Origin: Pandoraea sp. ASV26
GTDB lineage: Bacteria > Pseudomonadota > Gammaproteobacteria > Burkholderiales > Burkholderiaceae
Assembly (NCBI RefSeq): GCF_016428915.1
Contig: NZ_JAELTP010000014.1
Location: forward strand, 1 to 64,000
Direction of reading: 5' to 3'
Length of the DNA: 64,000 nt
Below the pieces are notes generated by a model. It had not been told where the DNA came from. It worked only from the letters and a program-made list of their open reading frames with translations, and ran no database searches. The position numbers were made by a program, and so were the translations under genes. The first letter of the stretch is position 1. Each line of letters begins with the position of its first letter. Positions 35,183-43,690 of this stretch are shown here, piece after piece.

Positions 35183-36325
35183 TCAGAACGTATGACGCAT
35201 GCCGAGCATCACGCCGGTCTGTCCCTCGCCTGCGGGCGGCGTAGTGCCGCCGCCGCCGCCACTGACCGAGTACGCAGCACGCGCGCTGTTGAAGAGATAG
35301 GCCGCTTGCGCGTAGACGGCGGTGCGCACCGAGAGCGAGTACGTCGCGCGCAGCGTGGTCATGGTGCCGCGCGTGTCGTGATCGCTGTTGATGATGCGAT
35401 AGACCTCACCATCCACCAGCCACGCGGGCGTGATGTTGTACGCCGCGCCGAGATAGAACAGGTTCGAGTGCGTGTTGACGGCAGACGTCGAAACACGACG
35501 GCCGAGCCATCCGCCACCGACCTTGAATGCACCGTACTTGTAGTACGCGCCGAGGGTCGTGCGGGTGTCTTTGTCGCCGCTGCTGGTGAAGAGCGACGTG
35601 GGTTGCCCGTCGAAGAAATTGGCCGCCGCATTGGTGCCGCCGCGCTGCTCTTCATACGATGCCGCCACGCCGAAGTTGCTCGCGTCGTACTTGAGCATCA
35701 CCGACCAGTCGCGGCACTGGACCGCCTGCCCCGGCACCTGCCCCGCGCAAGTGCCCTGCCCCGGCGAGTTGCCCGTGCCGCCGGAATCGCGGCCGAACGA
35801 ATAGCCTGCGCCGAAGCTCAGTCCCTGCCAGCCGACCTGATACGTGATCGAGTTGTCGGCGCGCGCGTTGGGGATGTAGGCATCGAACGAGCCCATGCCG
35901 TAGATGTCCGGGCCAAGCACGTCGGAGCCCAGCAGCGCGTAGTACGTCATGGTGTACTGGCGGCCAAGCGCCAGCGTGCCGTACGGTCCCTTTACGCCCA
36001 CAAAGGCTTGCCGGCCGAACAGGCGTCCGCCCTGACCGAGATCACCGCCACGAATGTTGAAACCGCTCTCCAACTGGAAGATCGCCGCCAGACCGCCACC
36101 CAGATCCTCCGTGCCGCGCAGGCCCCAGCGCGACGGCAGCTCGCCCGTCACTCCCGGCATGCGCCACACCGCACCGTTCACACTCGCGTGCGAGACGTAC
36201 TCGATACCGGTATCGACGATGCCGTACAACGTGATATTCGATTGCGCGCTGGCAATGCCGGGGACAGCCAGTGCAGCGGCTGCACCAAGGGTTGCGAGCG
36301 CACGAGTGCGAGAGCGAAATGCCAT
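35183..36325 (-). CDS. Porin of the hydroxycinnamate cluster (HcaE-like)
   Basis: A 380-residue general porin. The signal peptide ends at PGIASA before QSNITLYGIVDTGIEY. SRWGLRGTEDLGGGLAAIFQLESG and the C-terminal GMRHTF (ending in Phe) are typical. The ATG at 36325 has GGAGA 5 bases upstream. It lies between the transporter gene and ech, all on the minus strand, where hca clusters keep a porin for outer-membrane entry of aromatic acids. A terminator separates it from the transporter gene. Confidence 0.93.
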   Translation of the reverse strand: MAFRSRTRALATLGAAAALAVPGIASAQSNITLYGIVDTGIEYVSHASVNGAVWRMPGVTGELPSRWGLRGTEDLGGGLAAIFQLESGFNIRGGDLGQGGRLFGRQAFVGVKGPYGTLALGRQYTMTYYALLGSDVLGPDIYGMGSFDAYIPNARADNSITYQVGWQGLSFGAGYSFGRDSGGTGNSPGQGTCAGQVPGQAVQCRDWSVMLKYDASNFGVAASYEEQRGGTNAAANFFDGQPTSLFTSSGDKDTRTTLGAYYKYGAFKVGGGWLGRRVSTSAVNTHSNLFYLGAAYNITPAWLVDGEVYRIINSDHDTRGTMTTLRATYSLSVRTAVYAQAAYLFNSARAAYSVSGGGGGTTPPAGEGQTGVMLGMRHTF

Positions 36326-36416
36326 GCGAGTCTCCAAAATATTAGTGTCGTTATGTGTGCAAGCTTGCTTCGGCGGGTACGCGCGACAAGCGCCAAATCC
36401 GCTGGGCGCGCGCAAG

Positions 36417-36455
36417 AAAAAACGCGACGGGGCAGCCGAGCGCCGTCCGTCGCGT
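36417..36455 (-). terminator. Terminator after the HcaK-like transporter
   Basis: A 9-bp perfect stem (36422-36430 with 36447-36455) and a 16-base loop, followed by six T on the minus strand. It lies 29 bases after the transporter stop and before the porin promoter. Confidence 0.8.
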
Positions 36456-36483
36456 GCAAGCGGGGCCAACCGGTTGATGCTGG

Positions 36484-37740
36484 TCAGTCAGCCGCGCGGG
36501 GACGACGGATGAGCGTGAGTGCGGCCAGCGCGGCCACGATCGTCACGGGAATGCTCGCGCCGATCACCACGGCCGCGCTGCTGCCCACGGCGAGCAGCAT
36601 GCCGGCCGCGAGCGGCCCGACCACCGAGCCGATGCGCCCAATGGCCACGGCTGCGCCCACCCCCGTGCCACGCATGGCGGTCGGGTAGTAGGCCGCCGCG
36701 AGTGCGTAGAGCACCGACTGGCCGCCGATGATGAACATGCCGGCGAAGAACGCCGCGGTGGCCAGCACGCCGAAGCCTTGCGCGGCGGCGAGTCCGACGA
36801 GCGAGGCGATCATGCCCAGATACATGCCGCCGATCACCAGCGACATGCGCGCACGATCCATCAGATAACCGAGCGCGAGTACGCCGACGGCACTGCCCAC
36901 GTTGAAGAGAATCTGCACCCAGCCGATCTCACCGCGAGCCAGACCCCGCGAGCCCATGAGCGAAGGCAGCCAGTTGAGCAGGAAGTACAGCACGATGAGC
37001 GTGCAGAAGTAGGACAGCCAGAGCTGGACGGTCGAGACGCCGCGCCCCTCGGAGAACAGCACCGTCGCCATCGGCGCAGGCGTGGCGCGCTGGCCCTGCG
37101 CGGTGGCAGCCGCGAATGCGCGCGACTCCGGCAGGCACCACGCGAGCAGCGGCAACAACAGCAGCGGGCCCACGCCTCCGACATAGAAAATATGGCGCCA
37201 GTCGGCATCGCTGACCGCGAGCATGCCGATGGTGGCGGCAATGCCGCCGCCCAGCGGAATGCCGCAATACATGATGCTCACGGCGGTACCGCGCAGACGG
37301 GGCGCCACGGCCTCCGACGACAAGGCGATCAGGTTCGGCATCGCCCCGCCCAACCCCACCCCGGTGAGCACGCGCACGATCACCAGCATCCAGAAGTCAG
37401 ACACGAACGCGGTCGCAATCGATAGCACACCGAAGAGCGCCGCCGAGAGCATCAACACGCGCTTACGACCGATGCTGTCCGCCAGACGCCCCCCGACCAT
37501 CGCACCGGGCAACAGGCCGAACGTTCCGGCCGAAAATGCGATCCCCATTTGCGCAACGCTCAGACCGAACTCCTTGGCCATGCCGCGTGCGGCCACCCCG
37601 ACCGATTGCAGATCCAGACCTTCGAGCAACGCCACGGCGAAGCACAATGCCAGCGTCAGCGCTACCGGATTGGCCGCGCTCGCCGCCCCGTCCGGCCCCA
37701 ATGGCAACGCCTGCGCGCTGCCCTCCTGATTCGATTTCAT
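36484..37740 (-). CDS. MFS transporter for hydroxycinnamates (HcaK/MhpT-like)
   Basis: A 418-residue AAHS-type carrier with 12 spans. ALCFAVALLEGLDLQSVGVAARGM, GGRLADSIGRKRVL and GVGLGGAMPNLIALSSEAV match 3-hydroxyphenylpropionate/hydroxycinnamate transporters. It is flanked by the porin and the MarR regulator. AGGAGA precedes the ATG at 37740. Two operator-like sites lie in the 294-base upstream gap, so the regulator probably controls it. Confidence 0.85.
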   Translation of the reverse strand: MKSNQEGSAQALPLGPDGAASAANPVALTLALCFAVALLEGLDLQSVGVAARGMAKEFGLSVAQMGIAFSAGTFGLLPGAMVGGRLADSIGRKRVLMLSAALFGVLSIATAFVSDFWMLVIVRVLTGVGLGGAMPNLIALSSEAVAPRLRGTAVSIMYCGIPLGGGIAATIGMLAVSDADWRHIFYVGGVGPLLLLPLLAWCLPESRAFAAATAQGQRATPAPMATVLFSEGRGVSTVQLWLSYFCTLIVLYFLLNWLPSLMGSRGLARGEIGWVQILFNVGSAVGVLALGYLMDRARMSLVIGGMYLGMIASLVGLAAAQGFGVLATAAFFAGMFIIGGQSVLYALAAAYYPTAMRGTGVGAAVAIGRIGSVVGPLAAGMLLAVGSSAAVVIGASIPVTIVAALAALTLIRRPRAAD

Positions 37741-37845
37741 GGTGTCTCCTGTGATCTTCTTGATGGACTTCGGTCGCCACCCGGCGCGGGTAGCGCCTGA
37801 TGCGCCGTCAGTCGACACCGGCAACGAAGCACCGCGACTCACGCC

Positions 37846-37870
37846 ATATAATCAGGATGCCTGATATTAA
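37846..37870. promoter_or_regulatory. MarR-type operator over an extended -10 element
   Basis: ATCAGG-ATG-CCTGAT (37851-37865) is a perfect 6+3+6 palindrome and shares AGGwTGCCTGATATTAA with the ech promoter. On the minus strand TGATTATAT overlaps it as an extended -10 element 105 bases before the transporter ATG. Confidence 0.6.
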
Positions 37871-37976
37871 GGGCGTGAGCACAGCGGGCGTGACGATGCC
37901 GCGTGAGCGGCTCATCACTGTCGTCTTACCGTGTCACTGGGATTCGGTCGCGCGTTTCGCTCCGGCGACGGACTCC

Positions 37977-38005
37977 ATTTAATATCAAGCTACCTGACAA
38001 TACAA
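37977..38005 (-). promoter_or_regulatory. Second copy of the ech-type promoter/operator
   Basis: TTGTAT (38005-38000), a 17-base spacer and TTAAAT (37982-37977), with spacer core AGGTAGCTTGATA. 22 of 29 positions equal the ech promoter. It starts just after the MarR gene end and points to the transporter gene 237 bases away, so a long leader would result. Confidence 0.6.
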
Positions 38006-38034
38006 GCAATCGGCAGGTCGGGACAAACCCGGAG

Positions 38035-38586
38035 TCAGTCGCGCAGATTGCGCACAAACATTTCAAGATGGCGTTGCACGGCCGCGGCGTCTTCGCGGCT
38101 CACATCGGCACGCATGCGCATGTCGATTTCCTTGGCGACGGCCTCGCATTGCGCGAGGATGCGGCGCCCCTCATCGGTCAGTTGCAGCAGCACGATGCGG
38201 CCGTGATTGGGATCGGGCTCACGCGTGATCCATTGGCGCGAGGCCATGATGCTCACGACTTCGTTGGCCGACTGGGGTGTGATGAAAGAGCGCTGGGCGA
38301 GTTGGGCGTTGGAGAGCTTGCCGCGCGCGTCGAGCACCGAGAGCGCGGTGAACTGGGCCAGCGTGAGCCCGAGCGGTGCCAGCGCTTCCGACATGTGGCG
38401 GCGCAGCAAACGGTCAAGGCTGGCGATGACGTACGTCAGTCTCAGTTTGGAGCGGCGCGGGCGCGCATCGGCCGAGCCTGACGCCTCGCCCGGCGTCTCG
38501 TGCTCGGTCTGCTCGGAGGCAAGCGTAACGGTGTCGAGGGACGCTGCCCTCAGGGCAGACTTCTTTTTCTGGGGTGCAACGCTCAT
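38035..38586 (-). CDS. hcaR: MarR-family regulator of hydroxycinnamate catabolism (HcaR-like)
   Basis: A 183-residue MarR protein. A basic, low-complexity N-terminal extension of about 45 residues precedes LRLTYVIASLDRLLRRHMSEALAPLGLTLAQFTALSVLD. The winged HTH is LSNAQLAQRSFITPQSANEVVSIMASRQWITREPDPNHGR. HcaR, FerR and CouR repressors of this type release DNA when they bind a hydroxycinnamoyl-CoA. The shared palindromic sites before ech and the transporter gene are its likely operators. No such site was seen before its own start. Confidence 0.85.
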   Translation of the reverse strand: MSVAPQKKKSALRAASLDTVTLASEQTEHETPGEASGSADARPRRSKLRLTYVIASLDRLLRRHMSEALAPLGLTLAQFTALSVLDARGKLSNAQLAQRSFITPQSANEVVSIMASRQWITREPDPNHGRIVLLQLTDEGRRILAQCEAVAKEIDMRMRADVSREDAAAVQRHLEMFVRNLRD

Positions 38587-38716
38587 GATGAGAAGGCGAT
38601 GATGCGCAACCGGTGTGCGCAGATTTTCGCGTAGTGCAGGAAAGTGAGCAGTGTAACGCTGCCGCCGGGTGGTGGCGACCGTGCGTCTGCAATTCCCCCT
38701 TACGATGAGCGCGGCT

Positions 38717-38757
38717 GCCGGACCGCCCCGATCTGCGCAGATCGGATGCGCTCCGGC
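38717..38757 (-). other. Nested palindrome after the cheY gene
   Basis: A perfect 18-bp palindrome (38728-38745, CCGATCTGC/GCAGATCGG) sits inside outer arms GCCGGA (38717-38722) and TCCGGC (38752-38757). It lies 26 bases after the cheY stop on the minus strand. No T-run follows, so it may stabilise the mRNA end or bind a protein. Confidence 0.5.
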
Positions 38758-38770
38758 CGGGCAAACGACG

Positions 38771-39136
38771 TCAGCTCGCGAGCTTGCGGAACGTCTCGAG
38801 CACGGCGTCGCCCTTGAACGGCTTGACGATCCAGCCCTTCACGCCGGCGGCCTTGCCGCGCTCCTTCATCGCCGGGCTGCTTTCCGTAGTCAGCATCACC
38901 ACGTTGACGGTCTTGTTCGCGAGTTCGCCGCGAATCTTCTCGACCATCGTCAGACCGTCCATGTTCGGCATGTTCACGTCGCTGATGATCAGCTTCACGC
39001 CCGGGCTGGCCTTGATCTTGGCCAGGCCGTCCTTGCCGTCGACGGCCGTGTCCACGTCCAGGCCGTTCTTGCGCAGGAAGCCCGCGACTTCGTCGCGCAC
39101 GGTGCTCGAGTCATCGACCACGAGAATCTTCGACAT
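38771..39136 (-). CDS. CheY-type single-domain response regulator
   Basis: A 121-residue receiver domain alone. The acidic pocket is Asp8/Asp9, the phospho-acceptor Asp53 (LIISDVNMPNMDG), the switch Thr at 83-84 (VMLTTESS) and the conserved Lys105 (IVKPFKG). It is the last gene of a chemosensory-like operon and the likely phospho-target of the membrane kinase at 41267-43690. It could act on the flagellar motor, on pili or on another output. No DNA-binding domain is present. Confidence 0.9.
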   Translation of the reverse strand: MSKILVVDDSSTVRDEVAGFLRKNGLDVDTAVDGKDGLAKIKASPGVKLIISDVNMPNMDGLTMVEKIRGELANKTVNVVMLTTESSPAMKERGKAAGVKGWIVKPFKGDAVLETFRKLAS

Positions 39137-39184
39137 GATGTTGTCCTTGTGTGTAATGGGTAAGTGGATGTGCGAGCCGGGATC

Positions 39185-39826
39185 TCAGAACAGTTCCAGC
39201 GCCCCGGTCTCGACGGGCTGCGTCGTCGCCTGTGCGGCTTCGCGAAACGCTTCCGGCGACCAGTTGAGACTGAAAACGAAATGCTGATGCAACGTCACGA
39301 TCTGTGCGTTGACCGGATCGGTGAGTCGATAGACGAAGCACAACTGCGGGTTGTCGGTGCCGAAGGAGATGTACTTCTGTTTGTGATTGATGAGCAGCGG
39401 CACCTGCACCTGCGCGCGGTCGACCGTAGACGGATCGCCCATGTAGCGGTTCTTGAACGCGCCCCAGATCAGGTTCGTCAGTTCGCCGAGCATGCCGTTG
39501 AGCTCACGAAAGCCCGCCTGCCCCTCGCAACGGCCAGTGTGTTCGAGCAGCTGCATGAAGGGGACCTGTTCGGCCTGCATCATCATGTAACCGCGGCACC
39601 AGGCGCTCTCGAGTGGAATCAGACTGAAGACTTCGCCAAAGATGATGCGATCGCGCACCACGCTGGGCGACTCGCAGCTTATGGCGATATCACCGAACAG
39701 GCTGCGAAACACGCCATCGGTGATATCGATCATGCCGCGCACAAGCGCCTCGGGGTACTCATGCTCGACGCTATCTTCGAGGATCAAAAACTGGCTGACC
39801 GACTCGCGGGGGGTGCTTCGGTTCAT
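39185..39826 (-). CDS. CheX/CheC-like protein with C-terminal LELF peptide (213 aa)
   Basis: A protein with the CheC/CheX/FliY phosphatase motif E-x-x-N in GMLGELTNLIWGAFKN (Glu115, Asn118), where those families attack phospho-Asp of CheY. A second half-motif helix near residue 30 (GMIDITDGVFRSLFG) lacks the pair, as in CheX. The tail TTQPVETGALELF ends in LELF, and the neighbouring paralogue ends the same way. An AGGAAA site precedes the ATG. The likely role is dephosphorylation of the CheY encoded 48 bases downstream. Confidence 0.65.
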   Translation of the reverse strand: MNRSTPRESVSQFLILEDSVEHEYPEALVRGMIDITDGVFRSLFGDIAISCESPSVVRDRIIFGEVFSLIPLESAWCRGYMMMQAEQVPFMQLLEHTGRCEGQAGFRELNGMLGELTNLIWGAFKNRYMGDPSTVDRAQVQVPLLINHKQKYISFGTDNPQLCFVYRLTDPVNAQIVTLHQHFVFSLNWSPEAFREAAQATTQPVETGALELF

Positions 39827-39855
39827 TGTCGTAATTTCCTATGGCGTACGCCGAT

Positions 39856-40425
39856 TCAAAACAATTCCAGTTCGCCGCTGCTGTCCTGCGTTTCGCTGAG
39901 TTCGGCGTTGAAGTCGAGCGGAGCATGCGCGCAAACACACAGCGTAGCAGCCAGACGCACCGAGCCGTCGAGCGTGATGTCCCACGACGCGAGATGGTTC
40001 GGTTTGAGCTGCATGAGGTGCGGCACGCAGTGCGCGCTCAGCACGTAGGGGGTCGACATCCCCAGATCGGGGAAGTGGCCGAGCAGTTCCTGATTGATCG
40101 CCCCGCAGCACAGATTGCTGATTTCGAGGAAGACTTCGCGAAACGGCTTGTCCTGATCGTCGCCCACGAAGTACCGCGTGGTGACGTCGTCCTCGTCGAA
40201 ATGGAGCACCAGCAGCATGCGAAAGTCGATGGACGAGATCGTGAGCACCACCACGTTGGCGTGCCGCGCCACGAGATCGACGTCGGTATCCATGGCGGCC
40301 GAGCCCGGCTGACGGACGTTGAGCCGCACGATGTCGCACGATGCGTCGGGCGTGCGGGGCAGTCGTGTGCGTGCCGCCTTAGTCAGAATGCGTTCGAAAC
40401 TGTCGCGTGCGTGTGCGCTGATCAC
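39856..40425 (-). CDS. Second CheX/CheC-like protein with C-terminal LELF peptide (189 aa)
   Basis: A distant paralogue of the next gene. It carries E-x-x-N in FLEISNLCCGAINQELL (Glu101, Asn104) after a beta-rich half, and ends SSGELELF. The start is a GTG at 40425 with an AGG 7 bases before it, 16 bases after the MCP-like gene. Frames reaching 40503 overlap that gene and read as shadow. Having two such proteins for one CheY suggests a heterodimer or two separate control points. The family call rests on the motif and context. Confidence 0.6.
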   Translation of the reverse strand: MISAHARDSFERILTKAARTRLPRTPDASCDIVRLNVRQPGSAAMDTDVDLVARHANVVVLTISSIDFRMLLVLHFDEDDVTTRYFVGDDQDKPFREVFLEISNLCCGAINQELLGHFPDLGMSTPYVLSAHCVPHLMQLKPNHLASWDITLDGSVRLAATLCVCAHAPLDFNAELSETQDSSGELELF

Positions 40426-40441
40426 AACAAAACCTGCCTGC

Positions 40442-41170
40442 TTAGTGAAGACGGGAATGCAACTGCTGCGCCAACGACTCGACGCTCGAGAGCGATGCCG
40501 CAATCATCTTGCCGCCCGCCTGAATGTCCTGAAACGTCGCCGTCGTCGTTACGTCGTTGCGATGCAGGCTGTCGCGGTAGCTTTTCGAGAGCTCCTCGGA
40601 ACGGGTAGCGAGCGCGCGCACCTCACTGGCGACGATGCCGAAACCGCGCCCGGCCGTGCCTGCGCGCGCCGCCTCGATGGACGCGTTGAGCGACACGATC
40701 AACACGTGCCGGACAATCGACGACAGCTCGTGGTTCTTCGCGTGCATGTCCTGGTTCTGCGTCATGAGCGAGGTCATCTGCTCGTGCCAGCGCTCGAACG
40801 TCGCCGCCAGTCCGCGCAGCCGCGCCGCCTCTGCGGCAATGCGCTCCGCCTCGGCCTGCCAGAGGCCCTTCGCCTCGAGCACGGCCGCTTCCGACTTGCG
40901 CGCCACCTCCAAGTCCTGCTCTGCCTGCGTCAGACGCGCCGTCAACTCGGCAAGCGCCTCGTCGTTCGACTCACCGCCCTCTTCCTTGCTGGCGACGGCC
41001 AGACGCTCACGCTCGAGCGCCTGCTCCAGCGCTTCATCGTGCGTCTTGGTCAGTGCGCGCCAGTGCGCGGTGGCCTGCGCCATGCGCCAGCGGTGCGCCA
41101 CAAACGCTGCCGCACCTGCGCCGATCACGCCGGCTACGGCACCGGCCAACAGCCATTCCACTGCTTCCAT
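40442..41170 (-). CDS. Membrane-anchored MCP signalling-domain protein (242 aa)
   Basis: One N-terminal membrane segment (WLLAGAVAGVIGAGAAAFVAHRW), a long coiled-coil (residues about 35-130), then a shortened methyl-accepting chemotaxis signalling region. That region reads IVRHVLIVSLNASIEAARAG, TAGRGFGIVASEVRALATRSEELS, the hairpin-tip and adjacent sequence that contacts CheA/CheW in receptors. There is no sensor domain and no HAMP, and the returning half of the hairpin is very short. It may act as an adaptor for the kinase encoded 96 bases upstream rather than as a receptor. Confidence 0.75.
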   Translation of the reverse strand: MEAVEWLLAGAVAGVIGAGAAAFVAHRWRMAQATAHWRALTKTHDEALEQALERERLAVASKEEGGESNDEALAELTARLTQAEQDLEVARKSEAAVLEAKGLWQAEAERIAAEAARLRGLAATFERWHEQMTSLMTQNQDMHAKNHELSSIVRHVLIVSLNASIEAARAGTAGRGFGIVASEVRALATRSEELSKSYRDSLHRNDVTTTATFQDIQAGGKMIAASLSSVESLAQQLHSRLH

Positions 41171-41266
41171 ACTTCATTCGTCTCCGAAAGCGGCGCGGCG
41201 GCCGCAGCCCCTCAGGTCTGCGCCGCCTTGACCACCGTGCTGACTTTGCCAACCGTGGGGCGTACC

Positions 41267-43690
41267 TCAGACCTTGTCGGCTTTCGACAGATCGCCCCGC
41301 AAGTCGGCGCGCTCGTCGGCGTCGAGTGCCGGCAGGTCGACGGCATCGGCCGCGACACTGTTCAGGTCGAAGCCATCGACCACGAGGTTATCGGGCAGGC
41401 ACACCACCGTCTGGAACTGACGGAACTCGGCGCCCTTGTGCTCGTCGGTGAAACGCAGTTCGATGCGGCCGTGTTCGCGGCGCACGAAGTCCTGCACGGC
41501 ATCCATGCCCACGCCGCGCCCCGAGACTTCGGTGACTTGCGCTGCCGTCGAAAAGCCCGGACGGAAGATGAACTGCGCGATCTGCTCGTCCGTCACATAC
41601 GTCTCGGCCGTAATCCAGCCACGCTGTACGGCGATGCTGCGGATGCGATGCAGCGCCAGTCCGCGACCATCGTCGGTGAGCGTGACTTGCAGCATGTTGT
41701 GATCGAGTCCGACTTCGATGTCGATGGTGCCGGCGTCCGGCTTGCCTTTCGCGCGACGCTCGTCCACGCTCTCCAGCCCGTGATCCATCGAGTTGCGCAG
41801 CAGGTGCATGAACACGTCGCGCAGAATTCGCACGGCGGGCGAGCGCAGGCGATAGCCGTTGTCGTCGATACGCACGATCGGGGCCGGCTTGCCGAGTTCA
41901 GCCGCGAGCGACGGCAGCGAATCGAGCACGCCCCCCAGCGCCTCGCCCACGCCTTCGGTGCCCAGCAGACGCAGCGTCTGGTGAACGGCGTCGCGCATGG
42001 CAACGAGTTGCCGCGGATCGTTCGGATCGGCCGCTTCGAGCATGCGCAGGCTGGCGCGGATGTGCGCGCGGTCGACCACCATCGACTGTTCGTCGGCGGT
42101 ACGGCCCGGCCCCTTGCGGCCGAGGCTCATTTCATTGATTTGCGCATAGGTATCGACGGCTTCACGCACGCGTTCGAGTTCGCGCATCAGGCCATCCTGA
42201 TCCCACAGACGGGCAACGTCCGGCTGACGCAGTTCGTGATAGCGCTGCTCGGTCTCGTGCACAACGTTCGTCAGGTATTGCAGGTTGTACGTGCGCGCAT
42301 TGCCCTTGATGGTGTGCATGTTGCGGAACAATTCGGCAATGGCCGCGCTGTCGGCTTGCGAGTGCTTGCGGATGATGCGTTCGTTCTCGCGGATGAAGCC
42401 GGTCGAGCTTTCGATGAAGTGGTGGAACTTCTCCTGACTCACCGCCAGAATCTCGCCGATCATCTCCAGACGCTGCTTCTGCTCGCTGGCCTCGGCCGCG
42501 AGCTCGCGCAGTTCGGTCACGTCGCGCACGCACAGCATCAGACGCAGGATCGTGTCGCTCTCGTCGGTGATCGCCGACCACGTCAGATCCAGTTGCTTCA
42601 CACGCCCGTCCGGCATGCGCTTGCCGAGCTCACCCACCAACAGGTGTTCGTTGAAGGCGAAGTTGATGGCGTCTTGCCCGATGCAGGCGTCGATGGCGGC
42701 TTCGACCTGCGAGAGCGCATCCGAACCGAGATCGCTGTCGGCGAAGACCAGTTCCATGACGGGACGCCCGGCGATGTCCTGCGTCTCGAAGATCGCTTCG
42801 AGGTAAGCCGAGTATTCGCCGTGCACCTTCGAGCCGTCGACGACCGTCAGAATGCCCTGCTGCATGTTCTGCAACATTGCCTGAATGTCGGCCGTCTTCT
42901 GCTTGAGCTGCGCCGAGCGCTCCTGAATTTTTTCGATCATGCCGTTGAACGCCACGATCGAGCGCCCGATTTCATCCATGCGGCCAACCGGCACACGACG
43001 GGTGAAGTCCTGGCTGTTCGCGATCTCGCTCATCATGGCCTGCATGCGCGAGAGCGGACGCGTGATCTGACGGTACAGCAGCGCGCCGATGGCCGTGAGC
43101 AGCACGATCGCCAGGCCGGTCACGAGGGCGATGGCGGTCGTGGTGGTCGAGAGCGTGTCGTTGAGCGTGGCGATGGCCTGGTCTTTCTGGCGATTCTTCT
43201 CAACGCGCAGCGTGTTGACCACGCCTTCGAGTTCGTCGCGATATTGCGCGACCATCGCGAAGAGGAATGCCTGCGCCATCTCGGTCTTGCCCGCCTGCTT
43301 GAGCTTGGCGGTGTCGTTGATGGCGTTGAAGTAATTCTCGACGCTCTCGCGGGCCTGCGTGACCAGCCCCTTTTGCGCGTCGCTCGCGGCGCCCTCGGCC
43401 TGACGGGCGAGCGACTGATCGATGTCGCCGCGCAGCTTCTTGAGATTGTCGAGCGCCTGTTCGACGACGGTGTCGTCCGGCGCGTAGACCAGCGTCATGG
43501 TGGCGATCTGCACCGCCTTGACCTGCGAGACGAGGTCGGCGGAAGCGAGCGCGCTCGGCACTACGCCTTCTGTCACTTGCCGCACCTTCTGAGCGCTGGC
43601 GCGGGTCTGATAAACCGCGTAGCCGCCAATGATCGAGAGCGCGACAAACGTCAGGATCACCAAGAGCGTTATTCGATGACGGATCGTCAT
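41267..43690 (-). CDS. Membrane receptor-kinase fusion with CheA-like Hpt and ATPase domains (807 aa)
   Basis: The N-terminus looks like a chemoreceptor: membrane span near residues 8-25, a periplasmic four-helix region, a second span (AIALVTGLAIVLLTAIGALLY), and HAMP (RQITRPLSRMQAMMSEIA). A PAS-like domain follows at about 280-395. Then comes an Hpt domain with the phospho-His at His459 (NMHTIKGNARTYN). After that there is a GHKL ATPase with N-box HLLRNSMDHG (Asn633), G1 box DDGRGL (Asp674) and G2 box GRGVGM (about 724-729). The protein ends shortly after the ATPase, so the CheW-like P5 domain of CheA is missing. First gene of the chemosensory-like operon; the CheY at its end is the likely target. 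Confidence 0.85.
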   Translation of the reverse strand: MTIRHRITLLVILTFVALSIIGGYAVYQTRASAQKVRQVTEGVVPSALASADLVSQVKAVQIATMTLVYAPDDTVVEQALDNLKKLRGDIDQSLARQAEGAASDAQKGLVTQARESVENYFNAINDTAKLKQAGKTEMAQAFLFAMVAQYRDELEGVVNTLRVEKNRQKDQAIATLNDTLSTTTTAIALVTGLAIVLLTAIGALLYRQITRPLSRMQAMMSEIANSQDFTRRVPVGRMDEIGRSIVAFNGMIEKIQERSAQLKQKTADIQAMLQNMQQGILTVVDGSKVHGEYSAYLEAIFETQDIAGRPVMELVFADSDLGSDALSQVEAAIDACIGQDAINFAFNEHLLVGELGKRMPDGRVKQLDLTWSAITDESDTILRLMLCVRDVTELRELAAEASEQKQRLEMIGEILAVSQEKFHHFIESSTGFIRENERIIRKHSQADSAAIAELFRNMHTIKGNARTYNLQYLTNVVHETEQRYHELRQPDVARLWDQDGLMRELERVREAVDTYAQINEMSLGRKGPGRTADEQSMVVDRAHIRASLRMLEAADPNDPRQLVAMRDAVHQTLRLLGTEGVGEALGGVLDSLPSLAAELGKPAPIVRIDDNGYRLRSPAVRILRDVFMHLLRNSMDHGLESVDERRAKGKPDAGTIDIEVGLDHNMLQVTLTDDGRGLALHRIRSIAVQRGWITAETYVTDEQIAQFIFRPGFSTAAQVTEVSGRGVGMDAVQDFVRREHGRIELRFTDEHKGAEFRQFQTVVCLPDNLVVDGFDLNSVAADAVDLPALDADERADLRGDLSKADKV

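Noticed and set aside
37800-37982. A 60-codon plus-strand frame in the transporter/MarR gap
   Set aside because: No ribosome site or domain, and it runs across two operator-like elements.
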